From the NCBI GenBank assembly GCA_963580285.1, contig OY757010.1, positions 218,631,234 to 218,695,233 on the forward strand: a DNA stretch of 64,000 bases, read 5' to 3'. The first letter of the stretch is position 1, and each line of letters opens with the position of its first letter. Source of the stretch: Lucinisca nassula (taxonomy: Eukaryota; Mollusca; Bivalvia; Lucinida; Lucinidae). The position numbers and the translations under genes were made by a program. Below, one piece after another: positions 52,090 through 62,245 of this stretch. The notes beneath the pieces are model-generated. The model was not told where the DNA came from and searched no databases. It saw only the letters and a program-made list of their open reading frames with translations.

Positions 52090-53100
52090 GGTTACTTTAT
52101 ATATAAAGACCATCCAGAAATGAAAAAGGTTATTGACTGGACAAAAAAACAACAACTTTTTTTACCTATGACCTCTTAGTATGACCTCGATCTTGTAGGT
52201 ACCGACCTGGGTCTAGCGTGCACCACATCGTCTCATGATGGTTAACATTTCTGCCAAGTAATTTCACAATCTATCCAGAAATAAGAAAGTTATTGACTGA
52301 ACACTAAAAAAGGCCCATTTTTGTTTTTGACCTCTTAGTACGACCTTGACATTTCAGGTACCAACTTGGGTCATGCACGCAACACATCGTCTGATGGTGG
52401 TTAACATTTCTGCAAAGTAATTTCAAAATCCATCTAAAAATAAGAGAGTCATTGACAGAACACAAAAGGCCCCAGTTTTTTACCTTTAACCTCTATGTAT
52501 GACCTTGACCTTTCAGGTACCAAACTGGGTCATGCGTGCAACACATCATCTCATGGTGGTTAACATTTCTGCCAAGCAATTTCAAAATCCATCTAAAATA
52601 AGAAAGTTATTGACCAAACACGAAAAAAGGCCCTTTTTTACCTTTGACCTCTATGTATGACCTTGACATTTTAGGTACCAAACTGAATCAGCATGCAACA
52701 CATCGTCTCATGATAGTTAACATTTTTGCCAAGTAACTTCAAATTATGCCTAAAAATAAGCAAGTTATTGACAAAACCCGAAAAAAGGCCCCTTTTTTAC
52801 CTTTGACCTCTAAGTATGACCTTGACCTTTGAGGTACCAGCCTGGGTCATGCACGCAACACATCGTCTTATATTGGTTAACATTTCTGCCAAGTGATTTC
52901 AAAATCCATAGCAAAATAAGAAAGTTATTGACCAAACACGAAAAAAGGCCCCTTTTTTACCTTTGACTACTAAGTAAGACCTTGACCTTTGAGGTACCGA
53001 CCTGCCCCATGCGCACCACACATCGTCCCATGGTTGTTAATATTTCTGTCAAGTAATTTTAAAATCCATCTCAAAATAGGAAAGTTATTGACCGGACACG
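52090..53100 (+). repeat. ~159-bp satellite with nuclear-receptor half-site words
   Basis: Six to seven units; TTTGACCTC or its variants at about 52165, 52328, 52487, 52644, 52802 and 52960. The best-conserved part reads TGACCTCTAAGTATGACC, TTGACCTTTGAGGTACC, followed by AACACATCGTCTCATG, GGTTAACATTTCTGCC and AAGAAAGTTATTGACC. TGACCTTGA is the inverse of TCAAGGTCA, and TGACCTTT of AAAGGTCA. No coding capacity. Confidence 0.93.
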
Positions 53101-53369
53101 ATTTGCCCATACATATATACATACTTACAAACTTCCAAGGGAGATAATTCAAAAAGTATAAATGCGAGAGTTATAGTTCTTGCGCACTGCACGTCGTCTA
53201 CTGCTGATTATTATTTATATGAAGTTTCGTGAAGATAGCTCAAACGGTTTTCAAGTTACACAGCGGACACGAATGTGTGACAGACGTACATACAGACAGA
53301 CGGACAGACAGACGCCCGGGGGAAAAACAATATGTCTCTCCGAAAAATAAATGCTGGGGAGACATAATT
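53101..53369 (+). repeat. Satellite-terminal dispersed repeat with hairpin end
   Basis: CCAAGGGAGATAATTCAAAA, GAAGTTTCGTGAAGATAGCT, CAAACGGTTTTCAAGTTACA, GCGGACACGAATGTGTGACA, a CAGACAGACGGACAGACAGA run, and a final hairpin ATGTCTC...GGGAGACAT (53331-53365). It seems to be the end of the element whose tandem interior forms 52090-53100. Confidence 0.75.
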
Positions 53370-53620
53370 ACCACCAGTAACATCAATGTCGAACGTGGAC
53401 AAGCCTATCATAAGCGGCATCTCCCTGTCATATTACCACAAGTAACATCAATGTCGAAAGTGGACAAGTCCATCATCAGCGGTATCGACCTGTCAAAATA
53501 CCATCAGTAACATCAATGTCGAAAGTGGACATGCACAGCATCAGCGGTATCGACCTTTCAAAATACCATCAGTACCATCAGTAAACAAATTGGACAAGTC
53601 CATTCACCTTTGGTATCGAC
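53370..53620 (+). repeat. 65-bp satellite, short block
   Basis: Four units with GTCGAAAGTGGACAAGTCCA, TCATCAGCGGTATCGACCTG and ACCATCAGTAACATCAATGT. Confidence 0.9.
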
Positions 53621-53767
53621 TTTGTGGTTGTATAACTTTTGTCACAAAGGATATATGGCTTCTCTCGTGGGCGTGCTTTACACCAATGTGAGAAAGATCT
53701 GTATTTTGCTTCATTACGTTTTTGTCTTCGTTCGTTATATTTGATAAGTCCTTGTAAAAAGTTTGAG

Positions 53768-53918
53768 ATTGAGTATTTAAGTTTTACGTCTCACCAACAG
53801 CTAAGGTCATAGGAAGACGGGACCTCGGTTGGAAGACTATTTCGAAAGTCTGAAGCCCGGGATCGATCTTGCGACCCCTGGTTTACAAGGCGATCAGCAT
53901 AACCACTACACCACGGAA
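53768..53918 (-). mobile_element. SINE A, minus strand
   Basis: GAGTATTTAAGTTTTACGTC to AACCACTACACCACGG; the tRNA-like head is at 53850-53918 in inverse sense. Confidence 0.88.
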
Positions 53919-54115
53919 TAAAATTACACAGTTGGGTGGACAATGCTATACATTATTTTTCTGATACTAGACATAGGCTCCTTAATGAGGAATCACTATG
54001 AAATAACATCCACATTCACTTTAAATAAAGAGGTCCCACATTTTCATCACAAAAATGCCTTATAAAAACCTTCAAAGAATGCATTGTGACACATGGGCCT
54101 GTTCTTTCGAAAGAA
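53919..54115. other. Unclassified DNA
   Basis: Part resembles MITE B interior (TTTTCATCACAAAAATG, TTGTGACACATGGGCCTG); no gene. Confidence 0.4.
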
Positions 54116-54279
54116 TTAACCCTCTCCATGCTAAATAACCTGATATGCTACACCCCTCCCGAATTTTAAACCATTTTTATTGCATGTTGATTTCAACTTA
54201 TAGCATTAAGAGAAGCCAGCTGATCTGGATCTATACTGTTTAAAAAGGATATATCCGGGTGCAGCATGATGAGGGTTAA
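54116..54279. mobile_element. TTAA MITE, complete
   Basis: TTAA at both ends (54116-54119, 54276-54279) with inverted ends CCCTCTCCATGCT and AGCATGATGAGGG. A reduced core (GATCTGGATCTATACTGTTT) lies inside. A piggyBac-type non-autonomous element by its target site. Confidence 0.82.
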
Positions 54280-54720
54280 TTGACCCTCCGTCAGTGACAA
54301 CAGGGAATCTGGAATACATTTTTGTTTGTTTATTTATTTATTTATTTTGGCCAAGAACTGTTGAACACTGTCTGCAGTTGTGGACATTGTCATTATAATT
54401 CCTGTAGTTCAAGTTTCTGTGATAGAGAACTAGGGCCTCTGTACCAAATTCGATCGATTTAGGGAAATTTATGACGTGTCTAGCCCGTAATGTCCTCATC
54501 TAAATTCATTAACGAATTCCATTAGTGTTTTGAAGCGTTGGGTGTGAGTAATGAGATTTTGTTTGATTTTGACTCGTAATCTCAGAAACTGTGATTCTCA
54601 CTGGAATCTCACTAATGTATTTTGAAAATTTTATTCCGTGACTAATGATATATTTTCATAAAATTTTACATAAGACCCAGACATCGTGTAGAATGAGTCA
54701 CGTCACGAGACAATCTCTTT
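54280..54720. other. Unclassified AT-rich DNA
   Basis: TTTA-rich run near 54325-54345; no gene or family recognised. Confidence 0.4.
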
Positions 54721-55218
54721 CATCATGAAAACATGCCTGTGGAGCGCTGTGGTGCAGTGGTAAAGTATCGGCCTCGGGATCGAGAGGTACCGGGTTCGAA
54801 CCCCACGAGCGGCAAGTGTTGTTTCCTTGAGCAAGAGACTTTATCCACATTGCTTAGTATTGCTTCTACCCAGGAAAAGAGGGCTACATGGAAGATTAGT
54901 ACTAGTTTACTAAATGTGTTACCCTCTATAAATAAGGTCGATTATTATTATTATTATTAAATTTGACCCCATTGAACCCCACTTTTATATAGTAAAACTG
55001 GGGTTTCCGGGGGGGATACCTTATTTTTCTTATTTCTGCTCTAAAATATAGATTGTGGGTACTCGTTAGAACCGCCTCGATGAGGCGGTTCTAACGAGTG
55101 CCCACAATCTATATTTTGAGCAGAAATAAGAAAAATATCACCATTTTTCATCATAAAATTTTCATTTTTTTCGGCGATAAAAGTGGCAATGTATTTGTAT
55201 AGGCGTGTTTTCGTTATG
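54721..55218. mobile_element. MITE A split by SINE C
   Basis: CATCATGAAAACATGCCT at the left end, then the SINE, then AAATTTGACCCCATTGAACC through a perfect central palindrome to GGCGTGTTTTCGTTATG. The outer 18 bases and the remainder are contiguous in other copies. Confidence 0.85.
54735..54958 (+). mobile_element. SINE C, tRNA-like head, (ATT)n tail
   Basis: GCGCTGTGGTGCAGTGGTAA and ACCGGGTTCGAACCCCACG give A and B boxes. The central CCTTGAGCAAGAGACTTTAT, CCACATTGCTTAG and TCTACCCAGG resembles the conserved centre known from V-type SINEs of aquatic animals. It ends in (ATT)n. Confidence 0.85.
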
Positions 55219-55519
55219 AGCCATTTGCGAAAAGGAAAATGCAAGTCAGCCCCCGCTTCAGCACAGTCAGATCAGAAGCTTTATGTTAGCTGGTTAGTAT
55301 AATACCTCTAATTTCAATACCTAAAATTGCTGGTCCGTGTAGCTGAGCAGGTACTCGTGTGCGGGTCGGTTTCAGGTCGGCCTGGAAGCATCATGCAGCC
55401 CATCTATTTCTTCAAGCCCCGATGGGCGGGGATCGTCCTATGTCTCTGAATGTTATCCAACATCCCATATCCAGTAATTATATCCTTTAACTGTAGGAAA
55501 CCCCATATCTGAGTGAACA
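55219..55519. other. Unclassified DNA and a SINE R head
   Basis: Positions 55347-55432 are an inverted SINE R head (GGTACTCGTGTGCGGGTCGG, GCATCATGCAGCCC, CCCCGATGGGCGGGG). The rest is unrecognised. Confidence 0.6.
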
Positions 55520-55798
55520 GCCCCCGCCCATCGGGGCTTGAAGAAATAGATGGGCTGCATGATGCTTCCACGCAGAGCTGAAACCGACCCGCACACGAGT
55601 ATTAGTAAAACGCTTAAAGGATCTAAGCATGCCCTAGCAAAGCGGTGTGAGTCGGTCCGCCAATGCTAATAAACCCTATTGGTTTCATTGGGCGACATCT
55701 CAATGTCGGGTACAAGTCCCACAAAGTTGGATGCAACGTCTACAAAATGACCCATACAGTGTTTACGGGGACGTTAAACCTAAAATCAAACAAAACAC
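55520..55798 (+). mobile_element. SINE R, plus strand, with target duplication
   Basis: GCCCCCGCCCATCGGGGCTT to AAACCTAAAATCAAACAAAA. CATATCTGAG precedes it at 55504 and follows it at 55799, with two mismatches over the next bases. Confidence 0.88.
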
Positions 55799-56051
55799 AT
55801 ATCTGAGCGCAACACAGGACCCGACTTCTAAATCTCCTAATACCCTTTACAAGACTATTGGAACCAGGCGTAATGCACATCAATACTTAAATGGTAATGT
55901 GTTAATCGTTTCCTTTTATGTTCTGTTTTAAAAAGAAAGAAAAAAAAAAGCCAGAGAGATCGCTGCCTATCAATTGTCATTTTGCCTGTCTCAAAATGAG
56001 CAGGCACGAATACGTTTTTTTTTTATGCTTCCGTCTTCCACTCAGTAGCTT
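55799..56051. other. Unclassified DNA
   Basis: No gene recognised; A run at 55932-55950. Confidence 0.4.
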
Positions 56052-56240
56052 TACGGGGCTCCTTGACCTAATGGGTAAGAGCGCCGACTCTTAATCCTCA
56101 GGCCTCTCACCGCTGTTGGTCGCACTTTGGTCGGGCCACACGTGAGACGCAACGGATGGTCAGGTGGTTTTTCTCAGGTTTCTCCGGTTTTCGCCGCTCT
56201 CTGATTAATGATCGGCACGAAATAAGTGAAATAATTTTGA
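56052..56240 (+). mobile_element. SINE B copy
   Basis: ACGGGGCTCCTTGACCTAAT, GGTAAGAGCGCCGACTC, GGTCGGGCCACACGTGAGAC, TCTCCGGTTTTCGCC, GATTAATGATCGGCACG; same family as 23874-24087. Confidence 0.75.
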
Positions 56241-56383
56241 AAGGGTCGTAATCCCCCCTCCCCACACATACACCAAAAACAAAAAACAAAAAACTTCCAC
56301 TCAGAAAAAACAGCAACTTGGAAGTAAACATTTTTGAAACCTGCAATGACTTTATAGTAATATAGTACACTTCAAATAAAAAA

Positions 56384-56551
56384 CAAAATCATAGAAGCCT
56401 CCGTGGTGTAGTGGTTACGCTACTCGCCTTGTAAACCAGGGGTCGCAGGATCGATCCCGGACTTCTCCAGACTTTCGGATGAGTCTTTAAACCGAGATCC
56501 CGTCTCCGTATGACCTTAACTGTTGGTGGGACGTAAAACTCAAACACTTAC
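56384..56551 (+). mobile_element. SINE A with 17-bp target-site duplication
   Basis: GAAGCCTCCGTGGTGTAGTG head to AACTCAAACACTT tail. ACACTTCAAATAAAAAA (56367-56383) and ACACTTCAAGTAAAAAA (56552-56568) differ at one base. Confidence 0.9.
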
Positions 56552-57320
56552 ACACTTCAAGTAAAAAATGACAAGGCATGGAATTGTAATAATAGGGGGT
56601 GCCAATCAATTCGATAGGCTTGTCAGTGGTGTCAGCGTTGTCTTCCCAGTGACCAATGCGATAAATTGATATTATACTCGCTTTTCAGAGAGTATGGCGC
56701 CAGGGCTTCAACTTGAGCTCCAGCAACATATGACCTTTGACACTGGATTAATAAGTCGGCAGTGTTTGGATTTGATGGCAGATTTGTATCAGTTGTAAAC
56801 CTCCTCTAAGAATGTGTGTCTCATAGTCGTAACCATATTTCTTGTCATATAAACTGATTCAGGCCATGATGTAACTAGAATTAATTTTCACACCATCATA
56901 TGATATGCTGTTTCCATTTGTCTGCCAAGATGTACTTTTTAAGTTAACTGCATTCAACAAAATGCATAGAGACACAGACCTCTTTCTCACACTCTTAGAG
57001 GAGGGTAGTAAAAGGGGCTTATCTGAGGTTTACAACTGATACAAATCAAGACCTGAGAAATCCTGTTTTGGCATTTGTGAATATAAAGGTGCATTCAGAC
57101 TGTGTATTCGCGCAATCTGATCAGCACATTTTAGAAAAGCACAATACCTCTAGGTTCTTTCATTTAACTGTGTCACTAAAGCTTAATGGCCCACCATACC
57201 GTGTGGCTGTAAGGAGCAAGTGGAAACTGCGTTTGCTTTCACGGGGAGAGATTTTCTTTAATATCATGGACGTTCAGTCGTTCAGGAGTTATTGAAAGTT
57301 CAAATCGGTTCAGTCATATT
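56552..57320. repeat. Inverted repeat within unclassified DNA
   Basis: A 23-bp perfect inverted pair lies at 56781-56803 and 57025-57047 (GATTTGTATCAGTTGTAAAC and its inverse), with a weaker inner pair (CTAAGAATGTGTG / CACACTCTTAG). The sequence from 57048 to 57320 has an open frame of about 75 codons with no recognised domain. Confidence 0.65.
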
Positions 57321-58157
57321 GTTACGGACTGCATTGCCTCCCTTCAGTTATCTACATGCATAGCTTATAGGTTTATCACCACTCTCTGACAACTGCGTCA
57401 GGGAGTCGACTCTTTGGCTCAGCGGTTAGAGCACAGGACTCTCACCCGAGCCGCCCGGATTCGAACCATAGACGGGGATTTTTTTCAGGCTATGCTTCTT
57501 TCCTTTGTTACGGCTTTCATGTCGTAAGATGGGGGCTGGTCCGGGATCGGACTTTATTTCGCCGAAAATGGCTTCGTGCCGAAGTTTGCTTCACGTCATC
57601 ATAAATGATGACTTCCGTGAAGAGGGGGTGTGTTACGGACTGCATTGCCTCCCTTCAGTTATCTAGATGCATAGCTTATAGGTTTAAAACCACTTTCTGA
57701 CATCTGCGTCAGGGAGTCGACTCTCTGGCTCAGTGGTTAGAGCACTGGGCTCTCGCCCGAGCGGCCCGGGTTCGAATCCCATCATAGGCGAGGTTTTTTC
57801 AGGCTATGCTTCTTTCCTTTGTTACGGCTTTCATGTCGTAAGATGGGGGCTGGTCCGGGATCGGACTTTATTTCGCCGAAAATGGCTTCGTGCCGAAGTT
57901 TGCTTCACGTCATCATAAATGATGACTTCCGTGAAGAGGGGGTGTGTTACGGACTGCATTGCCTCCCTTCAGTTATCTAGATGCATAGCTTATAGGTTTA
58001 AAACCACTTTCTGACAACTGCGTCAGGGAGTCGACTCTCTGGCTCAGTGGTTAGAGCACTGGGCTCTCACCCGAGCGGCCCGGGTTCGAATCCCATCATA
58101 GGCGAGGTTTTTTCAGGCTATGCTTCTTTCCTTTGTTACGGCTTTCATGTCGTAAGA
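57321..58157 (+). repeat. ~312-bp tandem array with tRNA-like cassette
   Basis: GTTACGGACTGCATTGCCTC starts at 57321, 57632 and 57946 (periods 311 and 314); the third unit is cut at 58157. Each unit carries a tRNA-like block (CTCAGTGGTTAGAGCACTGG, GGGTTCGAATCCCATC; anticodon position CTC) followed by GGCTTTCATGTCGTAAGATG, GGACTTTATTTCGCCGAAAA. The first unit's tRNA-like block is more diverged (GGACTCTCACCCG, GGATTCGAACCATAG). Not credible as tRNA genes: acceptor stems do not pair. Confidence 0.88.
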
Positions 58158-58633
58158 ATATACACTCAATCCGTACTGTATACAAAATGATAAACAAAAC
58201 AAGTTTCTAAATTATAGTCTTTCAAAACGCAGTGAGACGTGACTGCACTTTTGAATTTGGACTAGTCCGTGTTTTAGGTAAGTCGCCTTCAGTTGGTATT
58301 TTACATTGGGAGATATAGTTTTACCGAGATTCATACTGCATCATACTTACCAATTGTCCACGACTTCTACGTGATGGCATTATCAAAAAGCTTATTTATA
58401 ATTTTAGAATCCTGTGAAAAAAGAAATCCGAAACCTGCTTCCCCTAAAACATGGAATAGTCTTGCCACGCTTGAACGTTGAACTCTCAAATGTCGTTGAT
58501 AAACTATAGGGCCTACATTAAAGGTGGCGTTGGTCTGACTGTTTCAGTTTCACATGTAGTGAACTGTGTCAGATACATGGGTCATCGGTTGTCTCTAAAG
58601 CGTCAATTTCAGGTTGCATAAAAATTTAAAGGT
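58158..58633. other. Unclassified DNA
   Basis: No gene or family recognised. Confidence 0.4.
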
Positions 58634-59070
58634 GTTAAAACGGACCTGAAAGATGAGCCAATTTCCCGCGAGCCAACAAAAAATGCTGCTGCTGGGGCAG
58701 ATATGGCCAAACAAGGTGCAAAGTTCATGGTAAAAGAAATTGGTGACAGTGTTGGTGTTTTATCGGGGACAGTTCATCAGACTTTGACTCAGAAAGGTTT
58801 GTGCACGATGGGTTCCGCACCTCATGACCCAAAAAGAACAACAGACCACCTGTGTAAAATGGCGATTTTTTAAATCTTTTAAAAAAGTACAAAAAATGAC
58901 AAACGTAGAATTTCGGAGATATTTCCATGTGATGAAACCTGGTTCTATTATTTTGAGACGCTTCAATAACAAGCCGTGGTTGCGAAAAGACCAAGCAAGG
59001 CTGGCGATTGCAAAAAGAATAAAAAGTGTATGCGGTATGCTTTAATTGCGAGGAGCCAATTACTCAAGGC
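58634..59070 (+). pseudogene. Mariner-like transposase relic
   Basis: One frame reads VKTDLKDEPISREPTK, then KEIGDSVGVLSGTVHQTLTQ (a helix-turn-helix of mariner type), KGLCTMGSAPHDPKRTTDH, two TAA stops near 58870, KRRISEIFPCDETWFYYFET (the first catalytic Asp of the DD(34)D triad at 58931), another stop, then QAVVAKRPSKAG and a diverged tail. Order and spacing match mariner transposases, whereas the start, the second half of the catalytic core and the inverted repeats were not found. Confidence 0.82.
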
Positions 59071-59367
59071 TTCGTACCAAATGCCCAGACAATGTTGTGT
59101 TTGTGTTGTCAAAAGTAAAGACGTAGATCTGCATCCGGTTTCAGAAGGCTGTCTTATCCATGACAAGTATAGCTTTTACAAAAAGCTAGGTCTACGCTTA
59201 GCACAAATTAAATGTAAATGTCTAGTGTTATATCCCAGAAATGTGTTTTATACAATTAACTGTCTTTGGCAATATTCTAATTGCCAGCCTGCCGACTGAA
59301 GTATAATGTCTAATATGTCAAAGTTGCAAATGCTGTAATATTGTCACAAAGGATTTATTTTTCATGT
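59071..59367. other. Unclassified DNA after the mariner relic
   Basis: An open frame at 58976-59299 is a shadow of the relic. Nothing else recognised. Confidence 0.4.
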
Positions 59368-59556
59368 TTAACCCATTTTGTAGCAGAAACCCCAAAACGG
59401 GTAGTTGGTAACCAGTGCAGGCCCAGATCAGACGCCGCAGAATCAGCCATTTTCCAAATAGATTTTGAAGAAAACACAACATGACACACCTAAATTTTGA
59501 AATGGACTCCTGCTCTATATAAGAAGGAAGATTCCATTTGGTACAAAAAGGGTTAA
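59368..59556. mobile_element. TTAA MITE, complete
   Basis: TTAA at 59368-59371 and 59553-59556; inverted ends CCCATTTTGTAGC and GGTACAAAAAGGG. Half of the palindrome core is left (GGCCCAGATCAGACGCCGC). The interior ACACAACATGACACACCTAA is shared with 60785-60810. Confidence 0.82.
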
Positions 59557-60168
59557 AAAGGCACATGTGCAACTTCAATATGCCTGTGACATCATTCAAA
59601 TGGAATGCTTGAAAACTGTTGGACTTTAAGTAGACGTTATAGAGTACTAATTGAAGATTAAATCAAAAAGGTTTTTTAGCTCACCAGAGCCGAAGGCTCC
59701 TGGGAAGCTAGTAGGATAGGCAGTGGTCCGTCGTGGTCGAGAGTTATTAGATTAATATTTTGCATTGGCCCGACAGCAAATATGGGCTTGTACAAATGTA
59801 ATAGCAATTCTGTGCCAGAGCTCTGTCGTGGGCTTCTTTTTGTGTGAAAGCTTATACAAATTAATGGTTGCTTTTTTCTTCTTGTGAAAGTTAATACTTG
59901 TTGTTGCATGAACATGGAAATGTCAACCTGCATTGTGGGTAACTTATGACTGTACTTCCGTGTTAAACCCTACTGGACGTAGACAACAACGCACCTGTTC
60001 ACGAGTGTTTTTGTGTCTAAGAAAAACAGGCCTGCTTCTCCGCCTTTACAGAATAGATTTCGAGACTTGAAACGTGTTTTTCCGCCAAGGTAGAATACTT
60101 CGAAGAGTTGAAGTAAACGAAATATGAATGGGACTAATAACGCGCCCTGTAGCACCCCGATGTCAACG
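59557..60168. other. Unclassified DNA with a GCTCACC hairpin
   Basis: Positions 59680-59711 form AGCTCACCAGAGCC-GAA-GGCTCCTGGGAAGCT read in parts, an imperfect stem with a GAA loop like the start of the GCTCACC repeats. The rest is unrecognised. Confidence 0.5.
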
Positions 60169-60173
60169 AAGTA

Positions 60174-60234
60174 GTTCGATCACGAACCGTGGTTAACCAT
60201 GGTTAACCAGTGGTTAACCAAAGTGTGATCGAAC
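60174..60234. repeat. Hairpin enclosing three TGGTTAACCA palindromes
   Basis: GTTCGATCAC (60174-60183) and GTGATCGAAC (60225-60234) pair perfectly. Between them TGGTTAACCA occurs three times, itself a perfect decamer palindrome. A related GTTCGATCACACCGG word occurs at 60549. Confidence 0.85.
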
Positions 60235-60640
60235 TCAGTCTGGTAGCATGGCGGAAAGTCGTGACGTCACTCTGGTCCAACAAGACTAAAGCGTTGGTTT
60301 CTCTGAAAACCGGATACAATATGGCGGCGAAACGTAAGAAAATATGTTGGACCAAGGATAATACTCATTTTAAGTGTTGTTAAAGCATATTTATTTGTAA
60401 AAATATGTAAAATATGCACAATATTAAAGATGGAATCGGTACTGCTATTTCTACAGTGATCAGAATGGTGATCTTCCTCGTCGTCCAAAAAAATTCAATC
60501 GTGACATGAGGGCTGCCATGTTTCTTTACCAAAGGTCTACCAGAGATCGTTCGATCACACCGGTGAATGAACATGCGCACTTTCGCGCACTTTGACTTCC
60601 GCTACCATAGTATGGTAGATGGTCGAACTGCCTCAACATT
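60235..60640. other. Unclassified DNA
   Basis: Bounded by GTTCGA/TCGAAC words and possibly part of one inverted-repeat element with 60169; no gene. Confidence 0.4.
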
Positions 60641-60860
60641 AACCCAATTTATACCAGAAACCCCAAAACGGGCACCCTGACAAACAGTGCAGGTCCAGAT
60701 CAGACGCCGCAGAACGCAGCGTCGGATCAGTGCCTCCACCGTTTGCTAAAAGTACAGTCATTTTTAAAATAAATTTTGTTGAAAACACAACCTGACTCCA
60801 CTAAATTTTGAAATGGACTTCTGCTATATATAAGGAGGAAGATTCCATTTTCTTTCTTCC
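60641..60860. mobile_element. TTAA-family MITE, right end lost
   Basis: TTAACCCAATTTATACCAGA, then the core GGTCCAGATCAGACGCCGCA and its diverged inverse, then ACACAACCTGACTCCACTAA. It aligns with 59368-59545 but no terminal TTAA follows. Confidence 0.7.
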
Positions 60861-60989
60861 TTGGGCCTACTTCTTAACCTCAGGACTACAAGTAGCTGAA
60901 ATAAAAAGGTTAGCAAAGTAGGTGAAATGAGTTTGTACAGTGCGAAAAGAAGGTTAGTATAGTTAAAAGATAAAAACAAAGTATGGTAA

Positions 60990-61610
60990 TTTAGGGGGAC
61001 ACATGTTCCACCTGACAGACAGCAAGACAGAACTGTGCCAATGTCGGTAGCATGACAATATAGGCTGGGAGAGCGTTCCAGTGTATAACTTATCTTGGGG
61101 AAGAAGCTACACTTGTAATAGTGTACCTTGGGATAAAGGTTGGATAAATTTCGACTCTCTGCGATTATGTGTAAGGTAATCTGAGACAGGGATTGCAACA
61201 AGGTCATGTGTGACCTTGTATAGCATCACAAGGCGATTGTCGATGCGTCTCTGATCTAGTGGACGCCATTGGAGTTTGCCAAGCATAGCTGTAAGACTTG
61301 ATGTGTACCTGTAGTCTCGTGTGGTCGACCTGGTAGCTCTGCGTTGGCTTGATTCGAGTTTGAAGATTTCTGTAGCTGTATGGGGTGACTAGACATTGGA
61401 AGCACATACCAATTGCGGTCGGACAAGAGTTTTGTATGCTGTGGACTTACGGCCTTGGTTGTGTACGTTGATGTTTCTTTTGATGAAGCCGAGGGTTTGA
61501 TTTGCCTTTCTTGTGATATTGTCTTTGTGCGTTCCCCCAGCTGAAGTCATCAGATAGGGTGACCCAGGTACTTTGCAGCAGACACACTTTCAAGTTTTCC
61601 AAACGTGTAT
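60990..61610 (-). pseudogene. LINE (CR1/Jockey-like) RT C-terminus relic
   Basis: The minus strand reads DNITRKANQTLGFIKRNINV, GRKSTAYKTLVRPQLVCASN, a stop, SPHTATEIFKLESSQRRATR, DYRYTSSLTAMLGKLQWRPL, RRIDNRLVMLYKVTHDLVAI and PVSDYLT, then shifts frame to YYKCSFFP. This series is the conserved C-terminal region of CR1/Jockey-type reverse transcriptases. At least one nonsense change (Trp to stop) and two frameshifts. Confidence 0.85.
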
Positions 61611-61809
61611 GCATATTAACGACAGAAATTCATTGTGACATAGACATGCGCCGCTCTTCATTATTTTCTGTAAACGACATTAATATTGGCATAAACTATT
61701 CATGGTCATAACCTCAAATTTATTAATAAAGCGCGCGCGTGATCATGAAAAATGGGTATTTTATAGTAATATGGTGAATTTATTTGTAACAAATGATGAC
61801 ACACACACA
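61611..61809. other. Unclassified DNA
   Basis: Nothing recognised; a short ACACAC run precedes the next MITE. Confidence 0.4.
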
Positions 61810-62206
61810 TTAACCCATATATGCCTAGCGGCCCTTTTTGGGACATTGGCAAGCAGTATTCACCTTATTTGCATTATCTGCTGGTTCCTAGTTTGAAGGT
61901 TATCGGAGTTGGAAAAACAGGTAACCAGACCCCCCTGACCTTTCAAGGTCAGGGGGGTCTGGTTACCTGTTTTTCCAATATTGACAATGTGCAAGCTGGG
62001 AGCCAGCAAATAATGCAAATATGGTGAATAGACCCAGATCAGACGCCACAGAACGCGGCGTCTGATCTGGGTGTACACCGTTTGCTTAAAGTATGTACAT
62101 TTTTGTAAAACTTACTACACACAAAACAAACCTGACACCCCTATAATTGGACATTAACCATTCCAAACTCATTAGGTGGAATATTCCATTGTCATATATG
62201 AGTTAA
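61810..62206. mobile_element. TTAA MITE with long internal palindromes
   Basis: TTAA at 61810-61813 and 62203-62206; ends CCCATATATG and CATATATGAG inverted. It holds an ~85-bp fold-back (61856-62030) with a 32-bp perfect tip (61911-61942 / 61945-61976), then the palindrome core at 62029-62075, then the CACCTAAT-type tail. It looks composite: a fold-back inserted beside the family core. Confidence 0.82.
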
Positions 62207-62245
62207 TCTACGTAGATATGACATAGGTGACAAATTAAGACTATG

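Noticed and set aside
53280..53330. Functional regulatory CAGACAGACGG array
   Set aside because: This run is the usual tail of a dispersed mollusc-type repeat and also ends the repeat at 6110-6180.
58725..59166. Minus-strand open frames over the mariner relic
   Set aside because: Shadows; the plus strand carries recognisable transposase motifs in order.
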